Assembly (NCBI GenBank): GCA_026027325.1
Contig: JAMSLZ010000009.1
Location: 186,001-250,000 of the forward strand
Reading direction: 5' to 3'
DNA from: Actinomucor elegans
Taxonomy: Eukaryota; Mucoromycota; Mucoromycetes; Mucorales; Mucoraceae
Length of the DNA: 64,000 nucleotides
The notes beneath the pieces were generated by a model. That model was not told where the DNA came from and did no database searches. It saw only the letters and a list, made by a program, of their open reading frames with translations. Shown in pieces: positions 27,716 to 38,501 of this stretch (positions are counted from its first letter, which is position 1; each line of letters begins with the position of its first letter). The translations under genes were made by a program, and so were the position numbers.

Positions 27716-27743
27716 GCAATGGCAAAATATCTCTTGTAATATC

Positions 27744-27784
<41 letters not shown>

Positions 27785-28799
27785 TGCTTTGAAAAGGGTA
27801 CTATTTATGCACATGTAGGTTAATACTTGGTTCTTGTTTTCATGTATTGCTCTCGAAAGATGATGCCTGATAAATGTATTCAATGAGAACGCAGCAGGTT
27901 AGTTGACAAGCATTTCATGATATATGCCACCAAGGTTTAATCATTTGAGCGCACTAATCTCATCCCTAGCTACCTTGCATTGCTTTAACCCGAAAAATGT
28001 TCTTATATGATGCATAGCCTAAGGGATTGAGAAGGAAAACGGCACTTCTGGCCATGCCAAACAGAAAACTGCGTGCTTTACATCGGATAGCAGAAGAACT
28101 TGAAAGTTTGCCATCTACCTGTACATGAACACAGCATGATAGTTTTAAGCCTGACTTGCCTCTATTTCATCTGTTTGTTATTTATAAGAGTGTTTTCCAA
28201 CTATGACATCAGAATGTCCTTTACATGACATTTGTTTCTTTGCAATAAGCCCAAAAGTTAAGTTTCAAAAGATGTAGCAACTTATTCTGAGCATGACCAA
28301 CCAATTCGATATGACTTTTGATTGAGATCGACAGAGATCCTCTTCATTAGTCCACGCGCAACAACAATTGCCTGAGCTGCGGTTTGTAATAAATGTTTGG
28401 AGCTCAACAAAAGTTATATCGCAATTAATTCTCTTTCAAATGGTATATTTATAAAACATGAAAGTAAAACAATTCTTCTAATAGAAGGAAAGTCGCATTT
28501 TAGCGGAATTTTATAGGGCTTGTCCTGGCGCCTGTATCATCATGAAAATTTATGCATATTTTCTATTGATGTAAAAAAAAAATGATTTTATTTGATGGTT
28601 CTTTCTTTTCTTGGGTGGTGGTTTTAGGCTAGAGCAGATGGATTTGTCAGAATCAGATTCATTATAATCATTCTTTCATAAAAAGATGTGGCCATTTCAT
28701 AACGCGATAAATTCTGAAAGTTTAAATGTTTTCAGATTACAAGTATAATCGTCGGTAACATCACAACCGCTATAGATTATTTAACCTATAGAGAGGCAA
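27716..28799. other. Spacer with microsatellite and degenerate DNA
   Basis: An ATA microsatellite lies about 30 bp after the Sip5-like stop. The remainder is AT-rich and stop-dense with no domain signal. It borders the Tc1 fossil. Confidence 0.4.
27744..27784. repeat. (ATA)n microsatellite
   Basis: About 13 uninterrupted ATA units sit just downstream of the Sip5-like stop codon, probably in its 3' UTR. Confidence 0.9.
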
Positions 28800-29430
28800 G
28801 ATCTGTCAAAACTAGAGTTTACCATACAGGTTTTAAACTCACTTACCTTTATTCATAGCACCTTCGCAACCCCAGATCATCACTAACCCTTTAACTCGGC
28901 TTGTGAGTTTGATCCATTGCCTGATCATATTACTTTGATCCTTCGGATAATTCTACTGGAAGCAATGAATCTTGGCACATCTTGTAAGATAACAGACCTC
29001 TACTGTTCAAGTAGCCAGCTGATTTTGTCTTGCTCCATCCAAGATGTTTAGCCTGATAGTCAGCCGTCAAACTAGGTTTGTAAGCCGCAATACAGAATCC
29101 AAAACCTAGTTCTCTGATGTATTTGACCATGATATTCCTAGAAATATGAATATCGATTGATTCGAACTTGGCTAAATGTTCTTGATAAGTGCACATTGGT
29201 TCTCGTATAAAATTTCTTTTTAAAACCCTGATTGGTGCCATCCCAAGACATCATCTTTGAGGTACTACAACATGGAGCATTGTCCACACTATTTGTTTTG
29301 CTATTTTTCAATAATCGTGTGAATCAATGAGATGGGTATACCCATTGATCGCAAGACCTGAACTTGCTTCATGCCAGATTCAAAATGACCGATAGTTTGT
29401 CCTTTATCAAATTCAGAGTGCTCAATGTTT
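28800..29430 (-). pseudogene. Decayed Tc1/mariner-type transposase
   Basis: Read on the minus strand, the N-terminal part gives EFDKGQTIGHFESGMKQVQV and MGIPISLIHTII, a Tc1 HTH. Next comes a 103-codon open frame (29241..28930) with IREPMCTYQEHLAKFE, GFGFCIAAYKPSLTADY and HLGWSKTKSAGYL, matching the second DNA-binding and pre-catalytic region of Tc1-like transposases. Beyond it GLVMIWGCEGAMNK recalls the segment around the second catalytic Asp. Frames are broken by stops and shifts, and no terminal inverted repeats were identified. It is a dead element or fossil. Confidence 0.75.
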
Positions 29431-29799
29431 GCAGAACAATAAAATTAGAGGGTCTGCTTGCAATATCTGACAAAAGTATGGCTGTTTATGTATCAATTAT
29501 ATAGATATAAGAGAGGTAGTGGTATTTTAGTTTTGAGCTATTCAAAAAGTGAACGAATAATACGTTCTTGTAGCAGAATAAAGAGGTCTACTGCTTGATC
29601 GTTCGCAAGTGAGATTTATACTTTTTTGAGCCCACCATCAGATCCAATCAAAGCCATGCAATGCTGAGATTGAATGCAATAAACTAACAAAATAGAACTC
29701 TGGAGCGAGCACAACATGCTGAGAAGGAAAAATATTCGCTATAAGATCTTATTTTTTCGTTTTATGTTCCTCTTCTTCCTTTTTCCCTTATATTTAAAC
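29431..29799. other. Spacer between Tc1 fossil and VTC1
   Basis: AT-rich DNA with the VTC1 promoter at its right end. An in-frame upstream ATG (29716) would add a Phe/Leu-rich leader to VTC1; I treat that as 5' UTR. No other gene is visible. Confidence 0.4.
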
Positions 29800-30227
29800 A
29801 TGTCAGCAAACAATTTGGAACCTACTGCCGGTAAGCGTATTGCACTTCCTGTTCGTGTTGAACCCAAGGTATTCTTTGCCAACGAGCGTACGTTTTTATC
29901 GTGGTTAAATTTCACGGTTGTTCTTGGAGGATTAGCGATGGGTCTTTTAAACTTTGGCGATCGTATTGGTCGTATGTCTGCTGTCTTATTTACTATCATT
30001 GCTATGGGTGTGATGCTCTATGCTTTATATACCTTTCATTGGAGAGCAACCAAGATTAGAAACAGAGAAGCCGCGCCTTATGATGATCGTGTTGGTCCTA
30101 CCGTTTTATGTATCTTTTTATTAGCTGCTGTCTGTGTTAACTTTTACTGTAAGTGATTGTATAGTTTTTTTTCTTCTTTTACTTAATACTAAATATCTTT
30201 GTAGTGAGAATGGGTAACAAGCACTAA
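29800..30227 (+). CDS. VTC1: Vacuolar transporter chaperone subunit 1
   Basis: Two exons (29800..30148, 30205..30227) give 123 residues, the usual size of Vtc1. It starts [20 protein letters not shown]. The hallmark [19 protein letters not shown] leads into three transmembrane helices (about 35-52, 60-80 and 100-119), with [20 protein letters not shown] between helices 2 and 3. Vtc1 is the membrane-only (DUF202) subunit of the VTC complex, which polymerises and translocates polyphosphate into vacuoles or acidocalcisomes. The second exon encodes only the end LRMGNKH. An upstream in-frame Met was rejected because conserved Vtc1 starts at this position. Confidence 0.96.
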
Positions 30228-30522
30228 ACAATTCATCAGTGTGATCTAATCCATAACACCATAAAGTTCATTTTCATTTACTTCTATTCCTTCACAAAAA
30301 AAAGTGCTTTTTCTTATAGTCTATTATCCCTATTTCCATTATACAATGTATTCCTTAATCCATCTTCCCATCCATTTTATTCAATAAACATATCAAACAG
30401 ATACATATTTTGATGGGTTGTTTCGTTTAAAAACTTTCTCGATAGGATTTCACAGACTTCCGGAACTTAAATACATCATCCAATCATACGCATGCTAAAC
30501 TCCCCACGTGTGTTGGCCCAAT

Positions 30523-31362
30523 CTAAACTAGTAGGCCTTTGTATTCAGCTTTGTCCAAGATGTTACTCAATTCTGGCCATTGCACCAGAAATCGATCCAC
30601 AAAAGGATATAACAATCTACCTGTCAGTGATAAAGTATCCACGCGAGCAAATGATTCGATATAAATGATTTCTACCTTTTTGATTCCAAGCAGCTGTCAA
30701 TAGAAATGTCAGATTTGTACTGTTATTGGAAATAACTTCACTTTACTCTTGGTATATAAGCTAACATGCACACAGGTATACAGCTACCAGGTCCGTTACA
30801 TAGTATCTAAATAAATCAATTCAGTACATGCTGCTTGATACATTATACGTATACTTACCAAGTCTGGCCTTGTCTTTATCATCACTTTCAAAGACGCTAT
30901 CAATGCAATGAAAAATGTCCAAGGTACAGTGTACAACGGTTGATGCATTTCTCTTGCTCGGGGTATAGAATAAACCTCAAAACTCCCCTACACAATATGA
31001 GTTTCACTTGTTTCTATTGTACTTGTCATACCTTACTTGTTCATATTCAATCGCCTTTTCTTTACTTAAAAGATCCGTATTGGCGACCATGTAAATTCTA
31101 GGTGTATATCGCTTTGGATCGAGTGATTTCACAAGCTGCAACATCTCTGCGGTATGTCCACCTAAAATACAAAGCATCAGTGTCCAAGCTTACGTGCATT
31201 TTTTATTTTATTTGTTTTACCTGAACCTAGAAAGATACACGTTCTACATATCTTGCCTGGCTTCTTTTTCGGTACTACTCCATTTCGATTCGGTAGAATG
31301 AACCAAAGACGTGTTAATAACAGCACAAGTATTGTAATGAGCAACAATAGTATATTGAACAT
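30523..31362 (-). CDS. ALG14: ALG14, UDP-GlcNAc transferase membrane subunit
   Basis: Five exons (31362..31221, 31161..31037, 30987..30859, 30806..30747, 30693..30523) give 208 residues with all phases closed. An N-terminal transmembrane anchor (about 3-23) is followed by FLGSGGHTAEMLQLVKSL, YTPRIYMVANTD, the central RPDLILCNGPGSCIPVC and KKVEIIYIESFARVDTLSLT, ending VQWPELSNILDKAEYKG. This is the full Alg14 pattern. Alg14 anchors the catalytic Alg13 to the cytosolic face of the ER for the second GlcNAc addition to dolichol-PP-GlcNAc in N-glycosylation. Only the first exon and one internal exon form long continuous frames; the rest was recovered by splicing logic. Confidence 0.93.
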
Positions 31363-31726
31363 GATTGATTAACAGCAGAATGAGATGATAGAAAAAAAAA
31401 AAGAAAAAAAGAAAAGAAAAAGTCAGCAAAAAGCGGAACTAACTATTGCAGGAACTTTGAGTTGATGTATGAGAGTATGTAGTATGTTAACGCATGTGTA
31501 CAAATCATTGATGAGAATAATAAAAAAAAAAGAGTCAATTTCACTGATCATCGGATGTATCTAATTCTGAGCAAGAAATACTAGCCACATGCGACAATCT
31601 GCCGACATTTGTCGAAATCGCGCGAGTCAAATAGCACATTATAGCACTTTTCTGGGCTCTAACTTAATAGAATAGTAGCTATTAAATATATGGCAACGAG
31701 AGTATATTCCAGCGTTATATACTTGA
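31363..31726. other. Spacer upstream of ALG14
   Basis: An A-rich stretch near 31388-31420 lies just upstream of the ALG14 ATG, followed by AT-rich DNA. No gene or repeat is evident. Confidence 0.4.
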
Positions 31727-31991
31727 TTAAACTTGAAGAAAACTAAATCCTCTTTCCAATAGTATGCGTTTTGTAAAAAAAAAAAAAAGTTTTACTCGCC
31801 CCGTCCTTTTCGATATACATGTGTGCATGGAAATGAATACGTTTTATTCTTTCACCACCAGAAATCAAAACTATATCATGTCTTGTTAATGCTCTAGATA
31901 TATTTTCGTAGATATCAATGGTCTGTCGAACCATCATTTCAATTCCTACCAACTCAATAGCCTTGCCATTTATGTTTGGACAATTGACCAT
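31727..31991 (-). CDS. Unidentified 72-residue spliced ORF
   Basis: Exon 1 (31991..31796) starts MVNCPNINGKAIELVGIEMM and contains TIDIYENISRALTRHDIVLI and GGERIKRIHFHAHMYIEKDG. A 46-nt intron with donor GTAAAA and a T-rich tract leads to exon 2 (31749..31727), which ends RFSFLQV. The composition is protein-like: amphipathic helix, then beta strands. It lies in the same orientation as ALG14 and LCB2, 105 bp after the LCB2 stop. I do not recognise the family. The fold hints at a small alpha/beta nucleic-acid-binding protein, but that is only speculation. Confidence 0.5.
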
Positions 31992-32095
31992 GATGGTATT
32001 TATAATTTATTCCTCTAATTAGACAGAATGTTAAAGTAGGGCATGTTGTCTACTGTAGGATGATGATATATGTACATTTTTTTTTTATTATTATA

Positions 32096-34315
32096 TTATT
32101 GACTATCAATTTGCTTTTGACCAGACTTGAATTTAATCATAAGGATATCACCTACTTCACTGATATGTTGAATGGCTTGATCGAGATCTTCTCGTGTATG
32201 GGCCGATGATATACAGAAACGAGCTCTGGAACTAATAATGGGTGTGGCAGGATAACCCACCACGACAATAGCAATACCGCGTTTTAACATTTCTCGCGAA
32301 AAAGCACTAATAGTGAAATATAAATACGCTGCTAAACAATCCTTTTGATCAAACTTACGAGATTTTAGCCGGATTAAATAAGAGAAGAGGTATAACAGGG
32401 CTTCCTTCATCACCATAGACAATAAAACCCAACTTTCTTAACGCGTTTGAAAAGTAACGCGAGTTTTCTGCCAAACTATGGATACGCTTGACTCCGTCAT
32501 TTGTACCATCCTCACCCCTTTAAGAGCAGAACTTTTTTTTTAGCAATCCATTGCTGCTTGCTACTAGCGAGTTTACTTACATGATGACGCCCATACTAGA
32601 GCTAACTTGTTGAATGACTGGTTGGGACATGGTTTCAGCATAGATAAATGCATGGTTTTTGACACGTAAATAATCCATCACTGCCTTATCACCAGCAATA
32701 TAACCACCGGCAGCACCAAATGATTTAGTAAAAGTACCCATCATGATATCAACATGCTTTGGACTAATACCATAAAAATCACACACACCACCACCGTTTT
32801 CACCAAGAGCACCTATGGAGTGCGCTTCATCCACATACAAGTAAAACTACAGAAATAATTGAGCATTGCTTTCTTGTATATACATATTATATCTTACCTT
32901 GTATTCTCTTTTCAATTTGATCAGCTCTGGTAGATTCACAATAGATCCTTCCATAGAGTATAACCCTTCTACAATTACTACAATCTTCTTCCAAGGACGA
33001 TGTGTTCTCGGTTGACCTTGGGATATCACTTCACGTAATAAATTTTTGAGATCAATCATATTGTTGTGTTTGAATACGCGTACAGATGCGCCTGAAAGAC
33101 GAACACCAAAGATAATCGAACTATGGTTCAATTCATCACTAATCACCAAACAACCCTACCAAAAAAAAAAAAAAAAAAAAAATCTGTTAAACATGGGCCT
33201 TTTTATCTCCTTATAGGGCTTACCTTGCTAACAAGCGAGGGAATGGTGGTTGAGTTGGTAGCAAATCCCATAGAAACAATGATGGAATCTTCCTTGCCGA
33301 CAAAGCGAGCTACTTTCTTTTCGAGGTTTCGGTGCAGTTCCAAAGTGCCAGCTTCCATACGTGTGCTAGCACTACTCAAACCATATTCCTTGACACAGTC
33401 TTCTACTTGATCGGCACAGATGCCTTTATTTTGTGCAAAACCCAAGTAATTATAAGATGAAAAGTTGATGGCATCCAGTTTTCTTCCAGTCAATCTAATA
33501 CAATGAAAAAATAAAATAAAATAAATGACCTTGCTAACACCCAAAGAAAAGCACTACCGACCTGAAGGTAAGGTTAAAATCTTTAGACTCTCTTTCCAAT
33601 ATGGTGATTTTTCTACCGGGAACACCTGTACTAGGTCTATTCCAACAATCTCTATTTGTGTGTTTCAATAATAAGCTTAGACAATGACTTTTTGCTACAC
33701 TTACCTAATACGCACATACATGCGTCTTGTATAAAACGAATCAAAGTCAGATACTAAAGGTGCATAGCCCTAGCACGATAATAAGCATATTATTCATCAA
33801 GCAACCTTGAAGCTTACCTCGTTTGTACGAAGATGAGCATATTCTTTTCGTTTAAACAGTTTACCCATGATATCTCTTACGTGACCAAACAAGATCAAGA
33901 CGAAATAGTTCAGGTACGTTGACACGAGCACAAACAAAGGTGCTGCTTCGATCTTTTGCTCGAAATCCTCGTATTTTCGCTGAGCAGCAGCAATTGAATT
34001 TCTTCGTTGTGCTGGTGTTAACGAAGGTACTTTCATTTTCGTAGGGTCAAAACCATCGAGCAGGTCGTTTGAGGATTTGGGCACAGGAAGAGCTAAGGCT
34101 GGATGCGATTTGGGTGGGTAGGCTGAAGATACGGAATAAGCTCGGCGAGTGCGTTGAACCAAGTTGGAAAAGGAAAATGCTCGTTTACGAGTACTGGGTT
34201 GAATGATACCTTCGACAGAGATAGTAGGGATTTCTGTATGTTCGTCGTCCATGACGTCTGGCTCCGCCGTGGTTTGTATGGTAGGTACCACTACTACTGG
34301 CTGTTGAAGTGGCAT
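32096..34315 (-). CDS. LCB2: Serine palmitoyltransferase subunit 2
   Basis: Eight exons (34315..33818, 33769..33705, 33651..33562, 33494..33224, 33155..32898, 32846..32581, 32517..32359, 32306..32096) give 605 residues. A disordered N-terminus precedes a transmembrane helix (about 125-150). The aminotransferase core carries [53 protein letters not shown] and [11 protein letters not shown]. The PLP-lysine motif is [13 protein letters not shown] (Lys about 435), followed by [20 protein letters not shown]. Together with Lcb1 it condenses serine and palmitoyl-CoA at the ER, the first step of sphingolipid synthesis. The start [12 protein letters not shown] was chosen over an upstream in-frame Met at 34459, which adds a Phe-rich leader. 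Confidence 0.96.
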
Positions 34316-34487
34316 CTTTTTAGTGAAAGAAAAGAAAAAGAGCACAGAAACTAAAATGAAACCAAATAGTGAACAGTTTATCCAATGAAAACTTTTTCCA
34401 GGAATTAAGCTTGTCTCAAAAGGATGTAACTGCAACAATAAGCAATTTAATATATTCAAAGTCCTACTAGATTTTTATTCTATTTTA

Positions 34488-36631
34488 TTAAGAGATATCT
34501 GCAGACGCTAAGACGTGTTCACTAACAGTATTAGCCAAAGAGACAATCAACTTGATTTCAGTAAAGCCGAATACAAATTCAATTGTCACATCTATGCGGG
34601 TGCCAGGTTGCACGTTAGGCAGTAATGGCATTTTGACAGGTATTTCGGCTAGTTGCATCACAGATGCGTCTGTAATCTGTCTCGGTATCTCATCTTGATC
34701 TGTTACGTACAAATCAGCTATGTAGAAGGGAGGGGTTAAGACACGGTTAAATCATAAGCCCGCTGCTTTTACCTTGTGTATGCTTGGGGTACTCTATCCA
34801 ATAAGATCTGGTGATACGCTGATCAATAGAGATACGCTGTCCTTTCTTGGCAATGACTTCAAAGCGCGTTGAGCATCTCTTGACGCCATCTTTTGTTATT
34901 ATAGCGCTGGATTCAGGGTCCAGGCCCTCTTCAAATGGTAAACGTGTTCGTACACCATATGTACGTCTTAATAGCTTGCTAGTCACCAAGTTTGGCTGCA
35001 GTATGTGATAGATAGCACCTTTGGATATGGCCAGTTCACCCCGAGGTGGCATAGCAATTTCACCCACTACATCAGTGCCAAAACGATGTTTAAGGATATC
35101 ATACAGGTATTCAGAGCAGCCAAAGCCGCCGACCAAGAAAATTGCATGGACAAACGTGCTGATTTGAGTGAGTTGCTCCTGTACTAGCTTTACCACTTGG
35201 TTTAGTACAGGATTAAACACCTGATCGCGTAGTTCACGCAATTCAAATATCATTTGATTGTCCTAACACTAGTGATTAGATAAGCTTACAAAAATGTCTT
35301 TGGTTGTTATAGGTACATCGTCTAATAAATGCACTGGGATATAGTCAAGCGCTCCAGCAGGTACTTGGATCAAATACTGCTGTTCATCACCACGATAATT
35401 GGGCTATAATCATCCTATATTAGTTTTCATTTATAGATGTAGCCATGTACTTACTTTGATTCTTTCTACAAACATATCCATGATCATTTCAAACATACAA
35501 GAAGGCATCTCTTCTTGATCGTTATACCGGTTACTTTGTAACTTTGACTTTAGCAGTGTTCTCATATTCTGATCAATAAAAGCGCTTCCACACATTCCAC
35601 CATGACCTCGTGTTACTTCGCGCAAAGTGCGAGGTGGTGTCGCATCTTCAATAAGACTAAGTAATTCTTGTTGAGCAACTATAGTCTTTCTATTTTTGCT
35701 ATACTTTACTATGTAATCAAATCCACAGTGCCTCCACCAGCATCTACAATCATAAAGATATTGCCATCAGTGAGGTTCCACGAATTGTACTTGTTTTCAC
35801 AATAAGCAGCCGCAGCTTCAGGTTCACTGATCAGTTCAAGTCGATACAAAGGATCTGCATGATCAATAATGCCTGCCTGAACCATGGCTTCTCGCATCAT
35901 AGCTTTAGCTTCATCAGACCAGATAGCAGGTACAGTAAGGCACTGCATAATAAGAACAGTAAGTATATTAGAAGTGCGTCCACTAAAGGTCTGTTCTTAC
36001 ATATCGAAACTGGTCTTGTCTATAATTCTGTAACAATATAGTTTTCATGAATTCTTCATGGACGTATTCGTGAAACAGTCTCAAATAGTCTGCAATCACG
36101 TCTACCGCTGTTTTATTGCTGGGTAGTGGGATGTCTGGTTGAACAAGAGCCAGTTTAAAGTATTGGAATAATGTACCTGTTTGATCAGGCTGTATGAAAG
36201 CATTTTAATATAAATTCAATCAACTCCCAAAAAGACACTTACACGTAATGAAAGCAATCTTGCTCCTTTTCCCCAGTCAAGCAGTTTACCGTTCTTGTTT
36301 CGATAGTACAAGAGTGTAGGTGCTTTGGCATAAAACCCATTGTTCTTTGGCCATTTGATAATATCATGAACATCGTTTTGGTGGTTTATCAATGCGTATG
36401 AACATCCCTATCAATATATATCTAAGCCCTCTCTTTCTCTAATTGAAAGAACGTCAAAACATAGCGTTTTTTTTTCCTTACAGAGTATGTTGTGCCTTTT
36501 GAAGAAAATGTTTATATCTCACTCTCACTCTCTCTCTTGTTCTTTTTCTATGCCACAAATAAAAAGAAGCTTAGGGCCTTACCGAAATCAATCGAAACAA
36601 TGACGGGATACTTTTCTTGATCTGTCGACAT
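34488..36631 (-). CDS. HSPA12-like Hsp70-family protein
   Basis: Nine exons (36631..36583, 36495..36482, 36407..36243, 36189..36001, 35942..35710, 35656..35455, 35403..35290, 35262..34773, 34717..34488) give 561 residues. Phosphate loop 1 is assembled as IDFGTTYSGCSYALI across two introns that flank a 14-nt microexon. Later come CLTVPAIWSDEAKAMMREAM, ISEPEAAAAYC, VDAGGGTVDLI (phosphate 2) and FLVGGFGCSEYLYDIL (adenosine motif). The protein lacks the classical Hsp70 substrate domain and matches the HSPA12 group, which is expanded in filamentous fungi. Cellular role is unknown. Its stop lies 172 bp upstream of the LCB2 start on the same strand. Confidence 0.92.
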
Positions 36632-37602
36632 GGACGGCTGGAAATGGGTAAGAAAAGAAAGGAAAAAAAAAAAAAAAGAAATTAAAAAGAACCGGTATTC
36701 TACTGCTAATTCGAAGCAGTACCTAATTCGTTAGAGCACAGTCTCAAAATCAGTTGCACCAAGATAATCACCTATAGAAATCTCAAAATCGTATCTGTAT
36801 CCCCAACAAACCGATACTACAGTTTTTAGTGGCAAGAAGGGTTGTAGAATTAAATCTGCTTTTTCTAATGAATTAAATTTAATAATTATACACCAGGATG
36901 GCTAGGTTCCAGACACAAATATGCTAGCTTTCAGGTCACTAATTTCATTGGATAGCGGAGATCGAATAGAAATTCCAAGACAAGCTAATTCTTGACAAAA
37001 AGTCTTTGAAATGTTTGCTTACATTCTCCGGAGTTCCCTCGAAAGCATGCATCTTTATAGCTATGAATGTATGTAGACAAATTCTAAAAAAAAAAAAAAA
37101 AAAAACTCCGCTAAAAAAAACTTGTTATCCTCTAGAACAGTATTTTATTAAATGAGTTTACAGAAGGCTTGCATTTTTGTAAATGAATTGGATTATATAT
37201 ACATTTTATTAAAATAATGAAGTTCAACTGAACTTTTCTAGCCTTTTATTTTACTTTTTCTATTTTTTTTAATAGTTTTAAGCTTCGAAAATTAATTAGC
37301 GTTAAACGGGTGGCAGTGTTTGAAATATTAAAATAATTTCAGGATTTTTTCTCAAATCACTTTTCTTTGGAGACTTTAATCTCGTTTTTTCATAATAAAA
37401 ATGTCCAGATTGACTCACACTCCATTGAAAAAGGTTTTACACCATTTTATTTTGCATGTGATGATATAACAATCACCTAATGATAACTATCAAAAGTTAA
37501 GAGTTAATTTAGATTTTCATACTATTTTTTCGGTATTTATTTTACCTCTAAAAATTAAAATGATGCTATACTAAAACTTATAAAATAGGTAATAATAAGT
37601 AT

Positions 37603-37775
37603 CATAGTATGACGGCAAACTATTAGTATCAAGGACTATCCCTCTAAAATGAAGATGAAAACGTCAAATTAACCATCAAAATTTCAAAGAATGGCCCGAA
37701 AGGGTCTGTCTAGGAAAAATTAAAAAATCAACCGACTTTTTAATAAAAATAAAATCTAAACACCGTCATACTATG
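37603..37775. mobile_element. MITE-like segment with 13-bp perfect terminal inverted repeats
   Basis: CATAGTATGACGG at 37603-37615 is exactly inverted as CCGTCATACTATG at 37763-37775. The interior is AT-rich and non-coding. Flanks show no clear target duplication, so it may be an old miniature element or simply a chance long hairpin. Confidence 0.45.
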
Positions 37776-38295
37776 CTGATGCATGATTGGATCGCGGTAA
37801 TAGAAAGTAGGTATGATTGGCTTACGGATAACAAAACCACCAATATCACACCTCGAAGCAAATTATGTGTCCTTTTGGCTTTAACACGGCATTTGCATGA
37901 TGAAAACATGCGAATCAATGAAAGACAATCTAATAGACCTAGTAAAAACTAAAAAAAATCTATTGCAAAAGGAATAGAATAAAAGTAAGCTGTGTTTGCT
38001 ATCAAAATGTAAGAATCATAATTAATTCCTGGTTTTTTGATTTCTTGGTAAAAAAAAAAAATGCACCTTTAGATATATATATAAAAGGTCTTCCAATTAC
38101 CTCTGAATAACAGCAATGTATTTCTGTTGTAAACTATACTAATTTAATGTACATTTATTATCAAGAATTACGCTTTATTCTGAAGAATCTTTTGAGCTTG
38201 CAGTGTCGCACAGAGAAAAGCAGTCAAGGTCACGTTTGAACCCTACCAAAAGTCTACCTGTTGCAGAAATCCCATCATCATATAATAAAGTAGCG

Positions 38296-38336
38296 TTATT
38301 ATTATTATTATTATTATATATATATTTATATATATA
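38296..38336. repeat. (ATT)n / (TA)n microsatellite
   Basis: About six ATT units run into TA repeats upstream of NST1. Confidence 0.85.
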
Positions 38337-38501
38337 GATTATACGTGTTTTTTTTTAATTCCTTTTTCTTTTTCTTTCCATTCTGAATACTCTTTTTTCA
38401 TTAAGAGGAAAAAAAAGTCACCTTATATAATAAAAGGGATATCTAAAAACAACTTAAAAAAGAAAAAAGCAACACCTTTTTTTTTCTTTCTTTTTTAATT
38501 A

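Larger units (their letters stand above)
36632..38501. other. AT-rich spacer between divergent HSPA12-like and NST1 genes
   Basis: About 1.9 kb shared as upstream DNA by two divergent genes. It contains a 173-bp segment with perfect 13-bp inverted ends (separate entry), A runs near 36662 and 37085, an ATT/TA microsatellite at 38296-38336 and a T/C-rich tract before NST1. No ORF is credible. Confidence 0.45.
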
